Source: Akkermansiaceae bacterium
Lineage (GTDB): Bacteria; Verrucomicrobiota; Verrucomicrobiia; Verrucomicrobiales; Akkermansiaceae
Direction: 5' to 3'
Length of the DNA stretch: 64,000 nt
Assembly: GCA_028822935.1 (NCBI GenBank)
Contig: JAPKCM010000013.1
Span: forward strand, 1-64,000
Shown here piece by piece: positions 56,098 through 64,000 of this stretch (position 1 is its first letter; the number at the start of each line of letters is the position of its first letter). Below the pieces are notes generated by a model, which was not told the DNA's origin, searched no databases, and saw nothing but the letters and a program-made list of their open reading frames with translations. The position numbers and the translations under genes were made by a program.

Positions 56098-56289
56098 AAG
56101 AATCGGGGGAGGCTAGCAGATTTTCAGGCGCATTGAAGAAAAGGTTTTCGGCTTTCTAATCTGGGCGATCAAGCATGGAGACGCGCGATGCGATATACTA
56201 TCGTTTGAGGCATGACGAGACGGATGATGCGTGTTGAGGAAGGGAGTTGATGCTGGTGGGGTGAAGTGAGGGTGGGTAGGTTGTTGGAC

Positions 56290-57834
56290 ATGACCTCACG
56301 GAGACTTTTTCTGGCCTACGCGGCCTCGATTGCTGCTGTTCCTCATCTTGGACGGGGGGAGATAGGGAAGAAGGCGCCCAAGTTTCAGCGTAATCCCTTT
56401 TCTCTCGGGGTGGCTTCTGGTGATCCGGATCATGAAAGTGTCGTCCTCTGGACGCGACTGGCTCCTGAGCCCTTGGTTCCCAATGGGGGAATGCCGCACC
56501 ACGCGATCGAGCTCGACTGGGAGGTCGCGGAAGATGAGGGTTTCACGAAGGGAGTTCGGCATGGAACGACGATTGCGACGCCTCAGCTGGGCCATTCGGT
56601 GCATGTGACTCCAGAGGGGCTCGAAGCGGATCGGTGGTTCTACTATCGCTTTCATTGTGGTGGGCATGCGAGCGCGGTGGGTCGCACGCGGACGCTTCCG
56701 CTGCCCGCTGCCAATCCTGATAAATTGGTGATGGCGGTGACCTCCTGCCAGAATTACGAGCAGGGGTATTTCACGGCTTACGAGCAAATGATCGAGGATG
56801 CGCCGGATCTCGTATTCCACTTGGGCGACTACATTTATGAGTATGCCGAAGGCACGAACGGCAAGATCCGCCGGGTGCAAGGGCCTGAGACGGAATCGCT
56901 GGAGAACTACCGTCAGCGCTACGCCATTTACCGACTGGATCCGCTCCTGCAAAAGATGCACGCGATCTGTCCTTGGTTTGTGACTTGGGATGACCACGAG
57001 GTGGACAATAACTACGCGAATGAGACCTCGGAACGGGATGGTATCACCGCGGCGCAACTCTTAATGCGTCGGGCGAATGCCTATCAGGCTTATTATGAAA
57101 TGATGCCGTTGCGGGAGACTTCGCTTCCCCATGGACCGCACATGAATCTTTATCGCAAGGCTTCCTTCGGGAGGTTGGCTGAGTTTCACATTCTCGATAC
57201 ACGGCAATATCGCACCGATCAGCCGAATAAGGATGGCCGCGATCCGCTCAATGCCGACGCTTTGAATGCGCGCAATACTCTCTTGGGTGATCCGCAGCGG
57301 AACTGGCTCTACAACGGACTTTTGAAGTCGAAGGGAACCTGGAATGTCCTGGCCCAGCAAGTGATGATGGGCATGCACGGTCACAAGAAGAAGGATTCCG
57401 AAGCGGTCTACTCGATGGACGCTTGGGCTGGCTACGCGGCTGAGCGCGAGACCCTTCTAAAATTCCTTGCGGATCGCCGGGTGACCAATCCTATCGTTTT
57501 AACCGGCGATGTGCATCGGCACTGGCTGAATGAATTGCGCGTGGACGACCGGAAGCCCGATCAGAAAATTGTCGCGACTGAGTTCATCGCGAGCTCTCTC
57601 ACGAGCGGGGGCGATGGGTCTGCGAAGTGGAAGGGGATTGATGATCTCATGTCCTTCAACCCGGGAATCAAATACAACAACAGTCAGCGAGGGTATCTCC
57701 GCTGCACCCTAACGCCGGAGCGTTATCAGACGGACTTCATGGTCATCGATAAGGTGACGGAGCTGGGAGGAAAGATGACCAAGCACGCAACTTTTTCGGT
57801 GCTGGCGGGAAATCCGGCGGTGGTGGGTGAATAA
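56290..57834 (+). CDS. PhoD-type alkaline phosphatase/phosphodiesterase (Tat-exported)
   Basis: A 514-residue PhoD-family phosphatase. The N-terminus is a twin-arginine signal (MTSRRLFLAYAASIAAVPHLG). The mature part has FSLGVASGDPDHESVVLWTRL, VTSCQNYEQGYFTAYEQM, FHLGDYIYEY, TWDDHEVDNNYAN and VLTGDVHRHWLNEL, the iron/calcium ligands of PhoD. PhoD enzymes release phosphate from phosphodiesters or monoesters outside the membrane. The start is set at the ATG at 56290, directly before the RR motif. It ends 4 bp from a convergent sulfatase gene. Confidence 0.93.
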   Translation: MTSRRLFLAYAASIAAVPHLGRGEIGKKAPKFQRNPFSLGVASGDPDHESVVLWTRLAPEPLVPNGGMPHHAIELDWEVAEDEGFTKGVRHGTTIATPQLGHSVHVTPEGLEADRWFYYRFHCGGHASAVGRTRTLPLPAANPDKLVMAVTSCQNYEQGYFTAYEQMIEDAPDLVFHLGDYIYEYAEGTNGKIRRVQGPETESLENYRQRYAIYRLDPLLQKMHAICPWFVTWDDHEVDNNYANETSERDGITAAQLLMRRANAYQAYYEMMPLRETSLPHGPHMNLYRKASFGRLAEFHILDTRQYRTDQPNKDGRDPLNADALNARNTLLGDPQRNWLYNGLLKSKGTWNVLAQQVMMGMHGHKKKDSEAVYSMDAWAGYAAERETLLKFLADRRVTNPIVLTGDVHRHWLNELRVDDRKPDQKIVATEFIASSLTSGGDGSAKWKGIDDLMSFNPGIKYNNSQRGYLRCTLTPERYQTDFMVIDKVTELGGKMTKHATFSVLAGNPAVVGE

Positions 57835-57838
57835 GAAA

Positions 57839-59341
57839 TTACTCGTACCTCCACTTCATGATCCAGGGATCGCCGGTTTCCTTTTGGGCGGCTTTCAGTT
57901 TTTCCTGATAGCGTTTTAGGAGTTCGGCGTGCTCGGGCATTTCCGCGAGGTTGCGGGTTTCGTTGGGGTCGGAGGAAATATCGAAGAGCTCGAAGGCGGG
58001 GCGGTGGATGTAGGAATCGACGGTGCGCTTGCCGTAGGGAGCGTCCTTGCCCCTGGTCCACTGGGCTTGCCAGGTGGCCGCGACCCAGAGGTCGGAGGCG
58101 AAGGGGTAGGGCTGGTGGTGGGCGATGTTCCAGATGATTTTGTAGTTGCGGTCGCGGTAGGAGCGCATGGGGTAGTACATCTGGATCTCGTGGAAGGTGT
58201 GCGAGGCGAGAGCGGTGTCCCAGCCTTTCGGATTGGTCTCGCCGAGGATACGGAGCCAAGAGCGGCCGTGATAGCGCGTGGGGGGCTTGCCGGAGTTCTC
58301 GCCCTTGCCCACTTTTTCATAGGGGACCGCTGCGATGGGGGCATTTCGTTTGACGCTGTAGCGTCCGGCAATTTGGAGGATGGTGGGGGTGATATCGGCG
58401 TGGGAAATGACGGCTTGGTTGACGGTGCCGCGCTCTTTCAAACGGGGATCATAGACGACGAAGGGCACGCGGAGACCGGCCTCGTAGACGGTGGTTTTGG
58501 CACCGGGGAAGGCCATGCCGTGATCGGCGGTGAAGATGAGGACGGTGTTTTCCCACTGACCGGTTTCCTTAAGAAGCTCGACGAGTCGGCCCAGGCCATC
58601 ATCGATGCGTGAGCAGGATTGGTAGTAGTTTGCGATCTCGGCGCGGGACTCCGGGGTGTCGGGGAGGAAGGGAGGGACGATGACCTCGGCGGGGTCGTAG
58701 AAGACTTCCTTGACGCCCTTGTGCGATTTCTTGTTCGGGAGGTTGCCGAAGAGGTCGGGTTTGTGGGGTCCGTCGAAGGTTTTGTCGACGCCACCGCCGC
58801 GGTGGGGATCGGAGGGGCAGAAGTAGAGGAAGAAGGGCTTCTCGGATTTTTCCTCGAAGAGGTTGCGGCAATTTTCGGCCATCTGGCGGGTGTTGCGGGC
58901 GCTCCCCTTGAGATATTGATCAAAGTGGAAAACTGATTCGGGGGCGACGTGGAGCTTGGCGATTTGGGCGGTGCGGTATCCGGCTTGCGCCATTTGTGGA
59001 GGGAGAGCAAAGGCGCGCATCGAGGGGAAAGACTCGAACTTGTGGAAGGCGTGCGTGTGGCCGTATTGCCCGTTGAAGTGATTGTGGAGGCCGGTGAGAA
59101 TGACGGAGCGCGAGGCCGAGCAGGAAGCAGTGGTGGCGAAGGCTTGGGTGAAGCGGACGCCCTCGGCTGCCAAGGCATCGAGGTGGGGCGTTTTAATGAC
59201 GGTATTTCCGTAGCAGCCTGCGACGGGGGATTGGTCATCGGTGACGAAGAGGATGACGTTGGGCTGCGGTGAGTTCTGAACAGCGAACAGTGAAGATGAA
59301 CTCTGAACGAAGAGGAGTGTGAGAATGAGGAGACGGAACAC
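57839..59341 (-). CDS. Secreted sulfatase, heparan N-sulfatase-like, C-S-A-S-R motif
   Basis: A 500-residue protein with a signal peptide (residues 1-20). PNVILFVTDDQSPVAGCYG holds the metal-binding Asp pair, TPHLDALAAEGVRF follows, and the formylglycine site is C74-S-A-S-R then SVILTGLHNHFNGQYGH. The C-x-A-x-R form is an accepted alternative for maturation. FYDPAEVIVPPFLPDTPESRAE and IFTADHGMAFPGAKTTVYEAGLRVP are typical of the sulfamidase (SGSH-like) branch. Substrate is probably a sulfated polysaccharide. It stands alone, convergent with phoD. Confidence 0.9.
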   Translation of the reverse strand: MFRLLILTLLFVQSSSSLFAVQNSPQPNVILFVTDDQSPVAGCYGNTVIKTPHLDALAAEGVRFTQAFATTASCSASRSVILTGLHNHFNGQYGHTHAFHKFESFPSMRAFALPPQMAQAGYRTAQIAKLHVAPESVFHFDQYLKGSARNTRQMAENCRNLFEEKSEKPFFLYFCPSDPHRGGGVDKTFDGPHKPDLFGNLPNKKSHKGVKEVFYDPAEVIVPPFLPDTPESRAEIANYYQSCSRIDDGLGRLVELLKETGQWENTVLIFTADHGMAFPGAKTTVYEAGLRVPFVVYDPRLKERGTVNQAVISHADITPTILQIAGRYSVKRNAPIAAVPYEKVGKGENSGKPPTRYHGRSWLRILGETNPKGWDTALASHTFHEIQMYYPMRSYRDRNYKIIWNIAHHQPYPFASDLWVAATWQAQWTRGKDAPYGKRTVDSYIHRPAFELFDISSDPNETRNLAEMPEHAELLKRYQEKLKAAQKETGDPWIMKWRYE

Positions 59342-59425
59342 GGTCTCACTACGCTAATAGGGAGAGAAATCTTTACGAAGAAATGAATCCCGAAGATTAT
59401 CCCCGTTCCATCGGCTTGCGGATTT

Positions 59426-59734
59426 TTGCTGATGGATCCCGGAACGACACAACTTACTTTTCGGGATCACCGCCTCGGCGACCGAATCATATACAAAGCC
59501 AAACGAGTCCCCCGAGAGAGTGTGCCAGTTGCCCGGAATATTGAGACCACGACGCCCTGCTTCATGATCAGCGAAAATTCACCGGAGCGAGATTCGCTTT
59601 TCATGAGCAAGCTCAAGTCGCTGAAGGTGCCGGTGGAACATCTGACCTTCCCCGACGCGCTGCATCCTTCCTGGCATTGGGACCCATGGTTCACGGTGAC
59701 GATGGAGAGGTCGCATCTTCAACAATGCGCATAG
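59426..59734 (+). pseudogene. Possible C-terminal remnant of an alpha/beta-hydrolase
   Basis: A 102-residue frame whose second half (TTPCFMISENSPERDSLFMS, KLKSLKVPVEHLTFPDALHPSWHWDPWF) resembles the end of esterase/peptidase-type alpha/beta-hydrolases, where a late Asp and His stand around 'D-x-x-V-P-x-x-x-x-x-x-F-P-x-x-x-H'. The catalytic serine half is absent. The first part has no recognisable character. It may be a relic of a deleted gene, or a coincidental frame. No other feature is seen in the 59342-59804 gap. Confidence 0.3.
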
Positions 59735-59804
59735 TATTGCATTGTGAATTTATTATAAAAACTTCACTTGCGGATCAATAAAAGCGCCATATTGTCCCAT
59801 CGTT

Positions 59805-60368
59805 ATGAGAACAACAGTCCTAATTGGAATGATGTACGCTTTCGGCTCTCTTGGCTCGGTTGCCTTCGCAGCTGATGCTAAAGAAGCCGCAGTGGCAGAA
59901 AAGATGATGGCTCACTCGATTTCCTTCAGTGGAGGTGGGTGAGGTGCTGCTGGTAAGGCCCGTGTGGCCTTGTCGAAAATGGAAGGTGTGGAAAAAGTCC
60001 TCGTTTCGGGAACTAACGCCATCGTAATTCTGAGCCCTGATCAGGATGACCTTAAGAAGGCGTCGATCCGTAAGGCTTTTGGTTCTGCCGGTCTCAAGCT
60101 TGAAAAGGTTACCAAAGGTGAATTCGATAAGCCACAGGCTGGCTACCGTTTCGTTGGAAAAGGAGGAGGATGAGCAACCACCAATGAGAGAGCGCGTGTC
60201 GCTCTTACAAAAATTAATGGTGTTAGCTTTGCTTTCGTAGGCGCACGGAGCATCGAGGTTCTTCTCGGCTCTGCAAGCGATTATGATCAGGCAGCCGTTG
60301 AGAAGGTTCTCAAGCGTGCGAAGTTTAACGTTACAGACAGCTCAAAAATGAACTCTCTGCCACTTTAA
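59805..60368 (+). CDS. Candidate periplasmic selenoprotein with tandem HMA/MerP-like repeats and two in-frame TGA codons
   Basis: One frame of 187 codons runs from ATG 59805 to TAA 60366-60368, interrupted only by TGA at 59940-59942 (codon 46) and 60171-60173 (codon 123). Without recoding it would give three useless fragments. With TGA as selenocysteine (U) it gives a signal peptide (residues 1-22, ending VAFA) and two similar repeats: SFSGGGU then KARVALSKMEGVEKV, and FVGKGGGU then RARVALTKINGVSFAF. The second half of each repeat (A-L-x-K-x-x-G-V) is the HMA/MerP helix. Cysteine stands at this site in ordinary HMA domains. Each TGA is followed by a SECIS-like hairpin, and a strong terminator ends the gene. 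TGA is an ordinary stop elsewhere in the window. No sel genes are present here. Confidence 0.72.
59951..59975 (+). promoter_or_regulatory. SECIS-like hairpin after first TGA
   Basis: AAGGCC (59955-59960) pairs perfectly with GGCCTT (59966-59971) around the loop CGTGT (59961-59965). Four further pairs including G-U wobbles extend the stem to 59951/59975. The loop starts 19 nt after the TGA, within the range known for bacterial SECIS elements, which lie inside the coding sequence. Confidence 0.6.
60188..60206 (+). promoter_or_regulatory. SECIS-like hairpin after second TGA
   Basis: AGAGCG (60189-60194) pairs perfectly with CGCTCT (60200-60205), with one more G-U pair outside. The loop CGTGT (60195-60199) is identical to the first hairpin's. 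The stem sequences differ completely while pairing is kept. The loop starts 22 nt after the TGA. Confidence 0.6.
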
Positions 60369-60394
60369 GGTCGCAGGTTACTAAAATTACACCG

Positions 60395-60430
60395 AAAAGG
60401 CCCGTCGCGTGATGCGTCGGGCCTTTTCAT
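60395..60430 (+). terminator. Strong rho-independent terminator after the selenoprotein candidate
   Basis: AAAAGGCCCG (60395-60404) pairs with CGGGCCTTTT (60418-60427) around a 13-nt loop containing GCG/GTG complementarity, followed by a short T-rich run. It lies 26 bp after the TAA. Confidence 0.85.
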
Positions 60431-60501
60431 TTTCCCTGATCTCGAAATGAAGCGAAAGCCCTCAGGCCCATCACGCGCCAATATACTCGTGGCTTGAGTT
60501 C

Positions 60502-61224
60502 ATGGCGCAATTCATTCTTACTGGGTCGGTGCGACATTTACTAATTGGAGTGACTTTGCTGCCCATCGTGGCCTTTGGGGTTCCGAGAAACACGGAGATC
60601 ATTTTCATCCATGATCTGTCGGCAAGTGCTCCGCTGACTGAAATTCTCTTCTTCGGTTACCAAGAGAATACCCACCCGTTGCTCAAAGGAGCGCCCACAA
60701 TCAATGCTTTTGATGAGACATACGTGCTAAAGGATTTTAATCCCGATATCACGCTGATTCAGGAATTCGACAACGATGGAACGATACGGCTTTGGTCTTG
60801 GGTGAGAACGCAAGGGGCAGGTCGTGTTTTTTACACGGCGAGTGTCTTTCAGCGGAGCGTGCTTGATGAACTGGATGTCATGCGCGAAGAAATCTGGGAA
60901 AAGGGGATCGCTTCTGGAGTCGGAGCGATTGCGGTGGAGGGACGTGTGCTTTCTGTGAGTGCGCCAGGGATCGTCACTCAGGTGGGCGGTGCCGTGGGTC
61001 AGGATCTCGTTGCCAATGGCGATGGCGAAGTGCTCTTTCGAGTGCGAACGAGCGTTGGGCACATCGTGAAGTCCGATACGGGCGCGCTGACGATGAATCG
61101 AGCGGGACGGTTTACTTCTTATGCCGAGCTTGCGGGGAGTGCGACTGCCAGCGACAATGAAGCGCTCTCGACAGCTGGACCTTGGTCGCCGCAAGTGCAT
61201 CGGCTTGGTCCGACCAAAGCCTAG
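60502..61224 (+). CDS. Secreted or membrane-anchored protein, unknown
   Basis: A 240-residue protein with a hydrophobic N-terminus (about residues 10-27, HLLIGVTLLPIVAFG) and a mature part of mixed beta-rich composition. Residues such as TEIIFIHDLSASAPLTEILFF and GVGAIAVEGRVLSVSAPG show no family pattern I know. VGGAVGQDLVANGDGEVLFRV looks like a Gly-rich beta region. It lies 74 bp after the selenoprotein terminator, so it has its own promoter. Base composition (G-rich coding strand) fits the right half of the window. Confidence 0.6.
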   Translation: MAQFILTGSVRHLLIGVTLLPIVAFGVPRNTEIIFIHDLSASAPLTEILFFGYQENTHPLLKGAPTINAFDETYVLKDFNPDITLIQEFDNDGTIRLWSWVRTQGAGRVFYTASVFQRSVLDELDVMREEIWEKGIASGVGAIAVEGRVLSVSAPGIVTQVGGAVGQDLVANGDGEVLFRVRTSVGHIVKSDTGALTMNRAGRFTSYAELAGSATASDNEALSTAGPWSPQVHRLGPTKA

Positions 61225-61328
61225 CAATCAAATGCCGTTGCATAGAAAGTTGTTTGCTGTAGTGCTGGCAGACAACCGAACAAAAATAGCCCTTGCTCCG
61301 CTCCAACAGGTCTTACAATTCATTAGTT

Positions 61329-64000
61329 ATGTCCAAGTGTCTCCAAGTTCTAGTATTGTTCCTAACATTAATCTCCATAGTTATCGCCGCTGAGGACGAT
61401 GCTGTAACGCTCGGGATCGGAGACAATATCCTCATTCCCGTGCTCCGTAATGACGGTGATATCCTGGCGAATACCTTGCTCATTTCTACCAATGCCATGG
61501 ATGGAAATATCACCATCCACAATGGTGCGATCCACTATGAACATACAGGGACCACCACTGGTCTCGATCAGTTCTCCTACCAAGTAGAAAACTCATCCAA
61601 TGTGCTGGAAACAGCGACCGTCAACCTCACGATTAGTGATGCTTCACGATTGCCAGCAACCACCCTCGCCTTCCCTCCAACCCCACCAGCCAACTCATAC
61701 TCGGCTGAAATCGCCTTTCCAAATATTAGAATTCAGTCCCCCACCTCCATTACCTTTCCTCCCGGCGAATCAAAACGGTTGTTCGCTACCCAGCTCATTG
61801 GACGAATCCTTCTCATTCCAGACGCCGGAAATCCTTTTTCACCATTGATCAATTCACTCGAGCTCAAACTACTAGTGAATAGCCGCCCGGAAGAAACGTT
61901 CCAAGATATTGGAGGGCGCGGACTACTTTCGTTAGCTTTTCACCCCAATTTTTCCACCAACCGCCAGCTATTTATCTCCTATACGGTAAAGATCAATGAC
62001 CTCACTTATGAGAGGCTCTCTCGTTTTTTAATGTCTGAGACATCTCCGGATTTTGTCGATCCCACTTCTGAGACTGTTTTTATCGAGCTCGAACAGACGG
62101 CATTGCCCAATAGCCATACTGGTGGTGATCTTCATTTCGGATCGGACGGCTATCTTTACATGAGTTGGGGAGACGAAGGCGGAGACAACGATGCCCATAA
62201 TAACGCCCAAAAGATCAACCAAGATTTTTGGTCGTCAATCATGCGAATCGATGTCGAAAAACGACTTGAAAACGTCGAACCCAATCCTCATCCTGCCATC
62301 AAATTGGATGAATTGAACAAGGCATACTATTCTGTCCCCTCGGATAATCCATTTTTCACCCCGCCAAATACTCCTGTCGACGTGCGCACGGAATTCTTTG
62401 CCATCGGCTTCAGAAACCCATGGAGATTCACTTTTGATCAACAGACGGGCCGCCTCATCGTGGGAGATGTTGGCCAAAATGCGCGAGAAGAAATCTCTAT
62501 TGTCAACAAAGGAGAAAACCATGGTTGGCCGTATTTCGAAGGCGACATTAGCGGCCCGAAATCTGTTCCTCCTAGCAATACCAGCGTCTTCACTTCTCCA
62601 ACATTCGCCTACCCTCACAGCCCTAGAAAATCTGTCACAGGCGGGTTCGTTTATCGAGGTGATCATATTTCTAACCTATACGGTAAGTATCTTTTTTGCG
62701 ATTATGTCACCGGTGACATCTGGGCAATCGACCTCGATATCGGGGCCTCCAGCCTGGAGCGTCTGACTGGCGAAGCCGGCATAGTTTCCATGGGAATCAA
62801 TCCATCCAACAAGGACATCTTGCTAGTTGACTATCATGACCGGCTTATCCGCAAGTTAGTAGTGACTACCCCCACCAACACACTGCCACTGACCCTCTCT
62901 CAAACAGGGCTCTTTGCAGATCTATCCACCCTCGAACCCAATCCAGGAATTATTCCCTATGACGTCAACCTCCCCTTTTGGTCGGATCATGCTGACAAAC
63001 AACGGTGGTTCTCTATTCCCAATGGAGTGGATACTATTGGTTTCAATAAAGACGCCCCATGGACTTTCCCATCCGGTATGGTCTGGATCAAACACTTTGA
63101 TCTTGAAATGACACGGGGCGACCCCTCCACTTCCAAACGTATCGAAACACGCGCCTTTGTGAAAACCGACGACTCCGCATACGGAGTCTCATACCGATGG
63201 AATGAAGAAGGAACCGAAGCCTTTCTGGTGAACGATGAAGGTGTCGAATTTGATCTCGATATCACAGAAGATGGACTTCAGAGCACTCAACATTGGCAAA
63301 TTCCGTCACGCGCCCAATGCATGAGTTGCCACAACACCCAGGCAGGTTCCTCTCTATCTTTCAACACCCGGCAACTCAATCGCCATGGTCAACTTGGAGG
63401 AAGCACAGGGAATTATATCGATCTACTCAATACCAAAGGTTATCTCACGGACTTACTGGCCAATCCTTCCACTATGCCACGTCATACTCAGGCCAACGAG
63501 ACCGACTATACGCTTGGAGTGCGTGCCCGCTCCTACCTTGATGTTAACTGCAGCTTCTGTCACCAACCCAACGGCAATACCCCCGTCGATTTTGACACCC
63601 GGGCGCATCTTCAGCTCTTTGCCACTGGTATGGTAAACGGAGCCCCCACCCGTGAATCGCACCATGCCGATGACCGATTGCTTGTTCCTGGACAAGCCAT
63701 CAGGTCCACTATTTTTAACCGTGCCTCAGAGGGCAACGGCTACTCCCGCATGCCTCCATTTGGCTCGTCTGTTGTTGACCAAGCAGGTGTTCAGCTCATC
63801 AGAGACTGGATCGAACAAGAGCTCCCCAATCACCAAACCTACGACGAATGGCGTATCACACATTTTGGGAACAGCACCTCTCCTGAGGGGGAACCTGAGT
63901 TCGACTTTGATGCTGATGGCGGTAATAATTACTATGAATTTCTGACAAAAACAGATCCGTCCTCGAATTTTGATCGTTACGATTTCAGTCTTTCTCTCCT
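61329..64000 (+). CDS. Secreted PQQ-type sugar dehydrogenase with C-terminal cytochrome c-like region, cut by the window end
   Basis: The frame is open from ATG 61329 to the last base (890 codons and 2 bases) without a stop. Signal peptide: about residues 1-21. A bacterial Ig/cadherin-like module follows (about 22-105: NDGDILANTLLIST). Then comes a glucose/sorbosone dehydrogenase propeller (about 190-510): GGRGLLSLAFHPNF, NSHTGGDLHFGSDGYLYMSWGDEG, GFRNPWRFTFD, GENHGWPYFEGD. The C-terminal part has two CxxCH haem motifs, CMSCH (664-668) and CSFCH (741-745), and later DFDADGGNNYYEF, a calcium-repeat-like end. It probably oxidises a sugar in the periplasm and passes electrons to its own haems. 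Confidence 0.85.
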   Translation, partial: MSKCLQVLVLFLTLISIVIAAEDDAVTLGIGDNILIPVLRNDGDILANTLLISTNAMDGNITIHNGAIHYEHTGTTTGLDQFSYQVENSSNVLETATVNLTISDASRLPATTLAFPPTPPANSYSAEIAFPNIRIQSPTSITFPPGESKRLFATQLIGRILLIPDAGNPFSPLINSLELKLLVNSRPEETFQDIGGRGLLSLAFHPNFSTNRQLFISYTVKINDLTYERLSRFLMSETSPDFVDPTSETVFIELEQTALPNSHTGGDLHFGSDGYLYMSWGDEGGDNDAHNNAQKINQDFWSSIMRIDVEKRLENVEPNPHPAIKLDELNKAYYSVPSDNPFFTPPNTPVDVRTEFFAIGFRNPWRFTFDQQTGRLIVGDVGQNAREEISIVNKGENHGWPYFEGDISGPKSVPPSNTSVFTSPTFAYPHSPRKSVTGGFVYRGDHISNLYGKYLFCDYVTGDIWAIDLDIGASSLERLTGEAGIVSMGINPSNKDILLVDYHDRLIRKLVVTTPTNTLPLTLSQTGLFADLSTLEPNPGIIPYDVNLPFWSDHADKQRWFSIPNGVDTIGFNKDAPWTFPSGMVWIKHFDLEMTRGDPSTSKRIETRAFVKTDDSAYGVSYRWNEEGTEAFLVNDEGVEFDLDITEDGLQSTQHWQIPSRAQCMSCHNTQAGSSLSFNTRQLNRHGQLGGSTGNYIDLLNTKGYLTDLLANPSTMPRHTQANETDYTLGVRARSYLDVNCSFCHQPNGNTPVDFDTRAHLQLFATGMVNGAPTRESHHADDRLLVPGQAIRSTIFNRASEGNGYSRMPPFGSSVVDQAGVQLIRDWIEQELPNHQTYDEWRITHFGNSTSPEGEPEFDFDADGGNNYYEFLTKTDPSSNFDRYDFSLSL

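Noticed and set aside
59940-60173. Selenoprotein candidate as an ordinary pseudogene with two nonsense mutations
   Set aside because: Both stops are TGA at equivalent repeat positions, the frame is otherwise intact, and each is followed by a paired hairpin with the same loop.
59805-60368. TGA read as tryptophan genome-wide
   Set aside because: Other genes here (apbE, PSD1, DUF1501's partner) end normally at TGA, so TGA is a stop in this organism.

Overview
The window looks like a chromosomal stretch of a Verrucomicrobiota bacterium (PVC superphylum). Reasons: five secreted sulfatases, the paired DUF1501 and PSD1-type (DUF1549/DUF1553) proteins, CxxCH-carrying secreted dehydrogenase-like proteins, PQQ-like beta-propellers, and many small lipoproteins and secreted proteins. 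Most coding strands favour C-ending codons, and this creates many long false antisense frames. No rRNA, tRNA, CRISPR array or complete insertion sequence was recognised.

Layout. 0.3-3.5 kb: a DUF3570 outer-membrane barrel, an ApbE flavin transferase and a DUF4266 lipoprotein form a tight cluster. 3.5-5.8 kb: MBOAT acyltransferase plus SGNH-like partner. 6-10.5 kb: DUF1501 and PSD1. 10.7-16 kb: housekeeping genes (ppnP, queA, a BaiN/HI0933-like flavoprotein) and small membrane proteins. 15.8-17.3 kb: a frameshifted gene followed by a CHAP-domain fragment. 17.4-23 kb: PQQ-like protein, two sulfatases, DUF2007. 23.2-26.5 kb: ribD, a decayed second ApbE, a CAP-domain protein and a basic secreted protein. 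27-32.3 kb: a 1.1-kb gene-free, AT-rich and GATC-rich segment next to mnmG, which carries two perfect parS-like palindromes, then trmL, rplU-rpmA and tsaE. Composition of the + strand changes from C-rich to G-rich between about 24.3 and 26.7 kb. Together these point to the replication origin. 32.4-51 kb: metallophosphatases, a GH-GT2 fusion, an ABC ATPase, a haem-binding dehydrogenase-like protein, an ArsR remnant, more sulfatases and a secreted PEP-utiliser/PPDK-like protein. 51.2-54.7 kb: a 1151-residue protein that I recognise as PPi-type PEP carboxykinase. 54.8-59.3 kb: PQQ-like protein, PhoD phosphatase, sulfatase. 59.8-60.4 kb: a reading frame interrupted by two TGA codons at equivalent places in a tandem repeat. 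60.5-64 kb: a secreted unknown protein and a sugar-dehydrogenase/cytochrome c protein that runs off the window.

The most interesting observation is the 187-codon frame at 59805-60368. It encodes a signal peptide followed by two HMA/MerP-like repeats. Each repeat starts with Gly-Gly-Gly-TGA, and each TGA is followed by a perfect 6-bp hairpin core with the same 5-nt loop (CGTGT) about 20 nt downstream, where bacterial SECIS elements lie. The simplest reading is a periplasmic selenoprotein with two selenocysteines. I know of no described family with this architecture, but I could not search for one.

Functionally, much of the region serves the cell envelope and the breakdown of sulfated polysaccharides (sulfatases, phosphatases, secreted dehydrogenases). 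Translation and tRNA-modification genes cluster next to the proposed origin.
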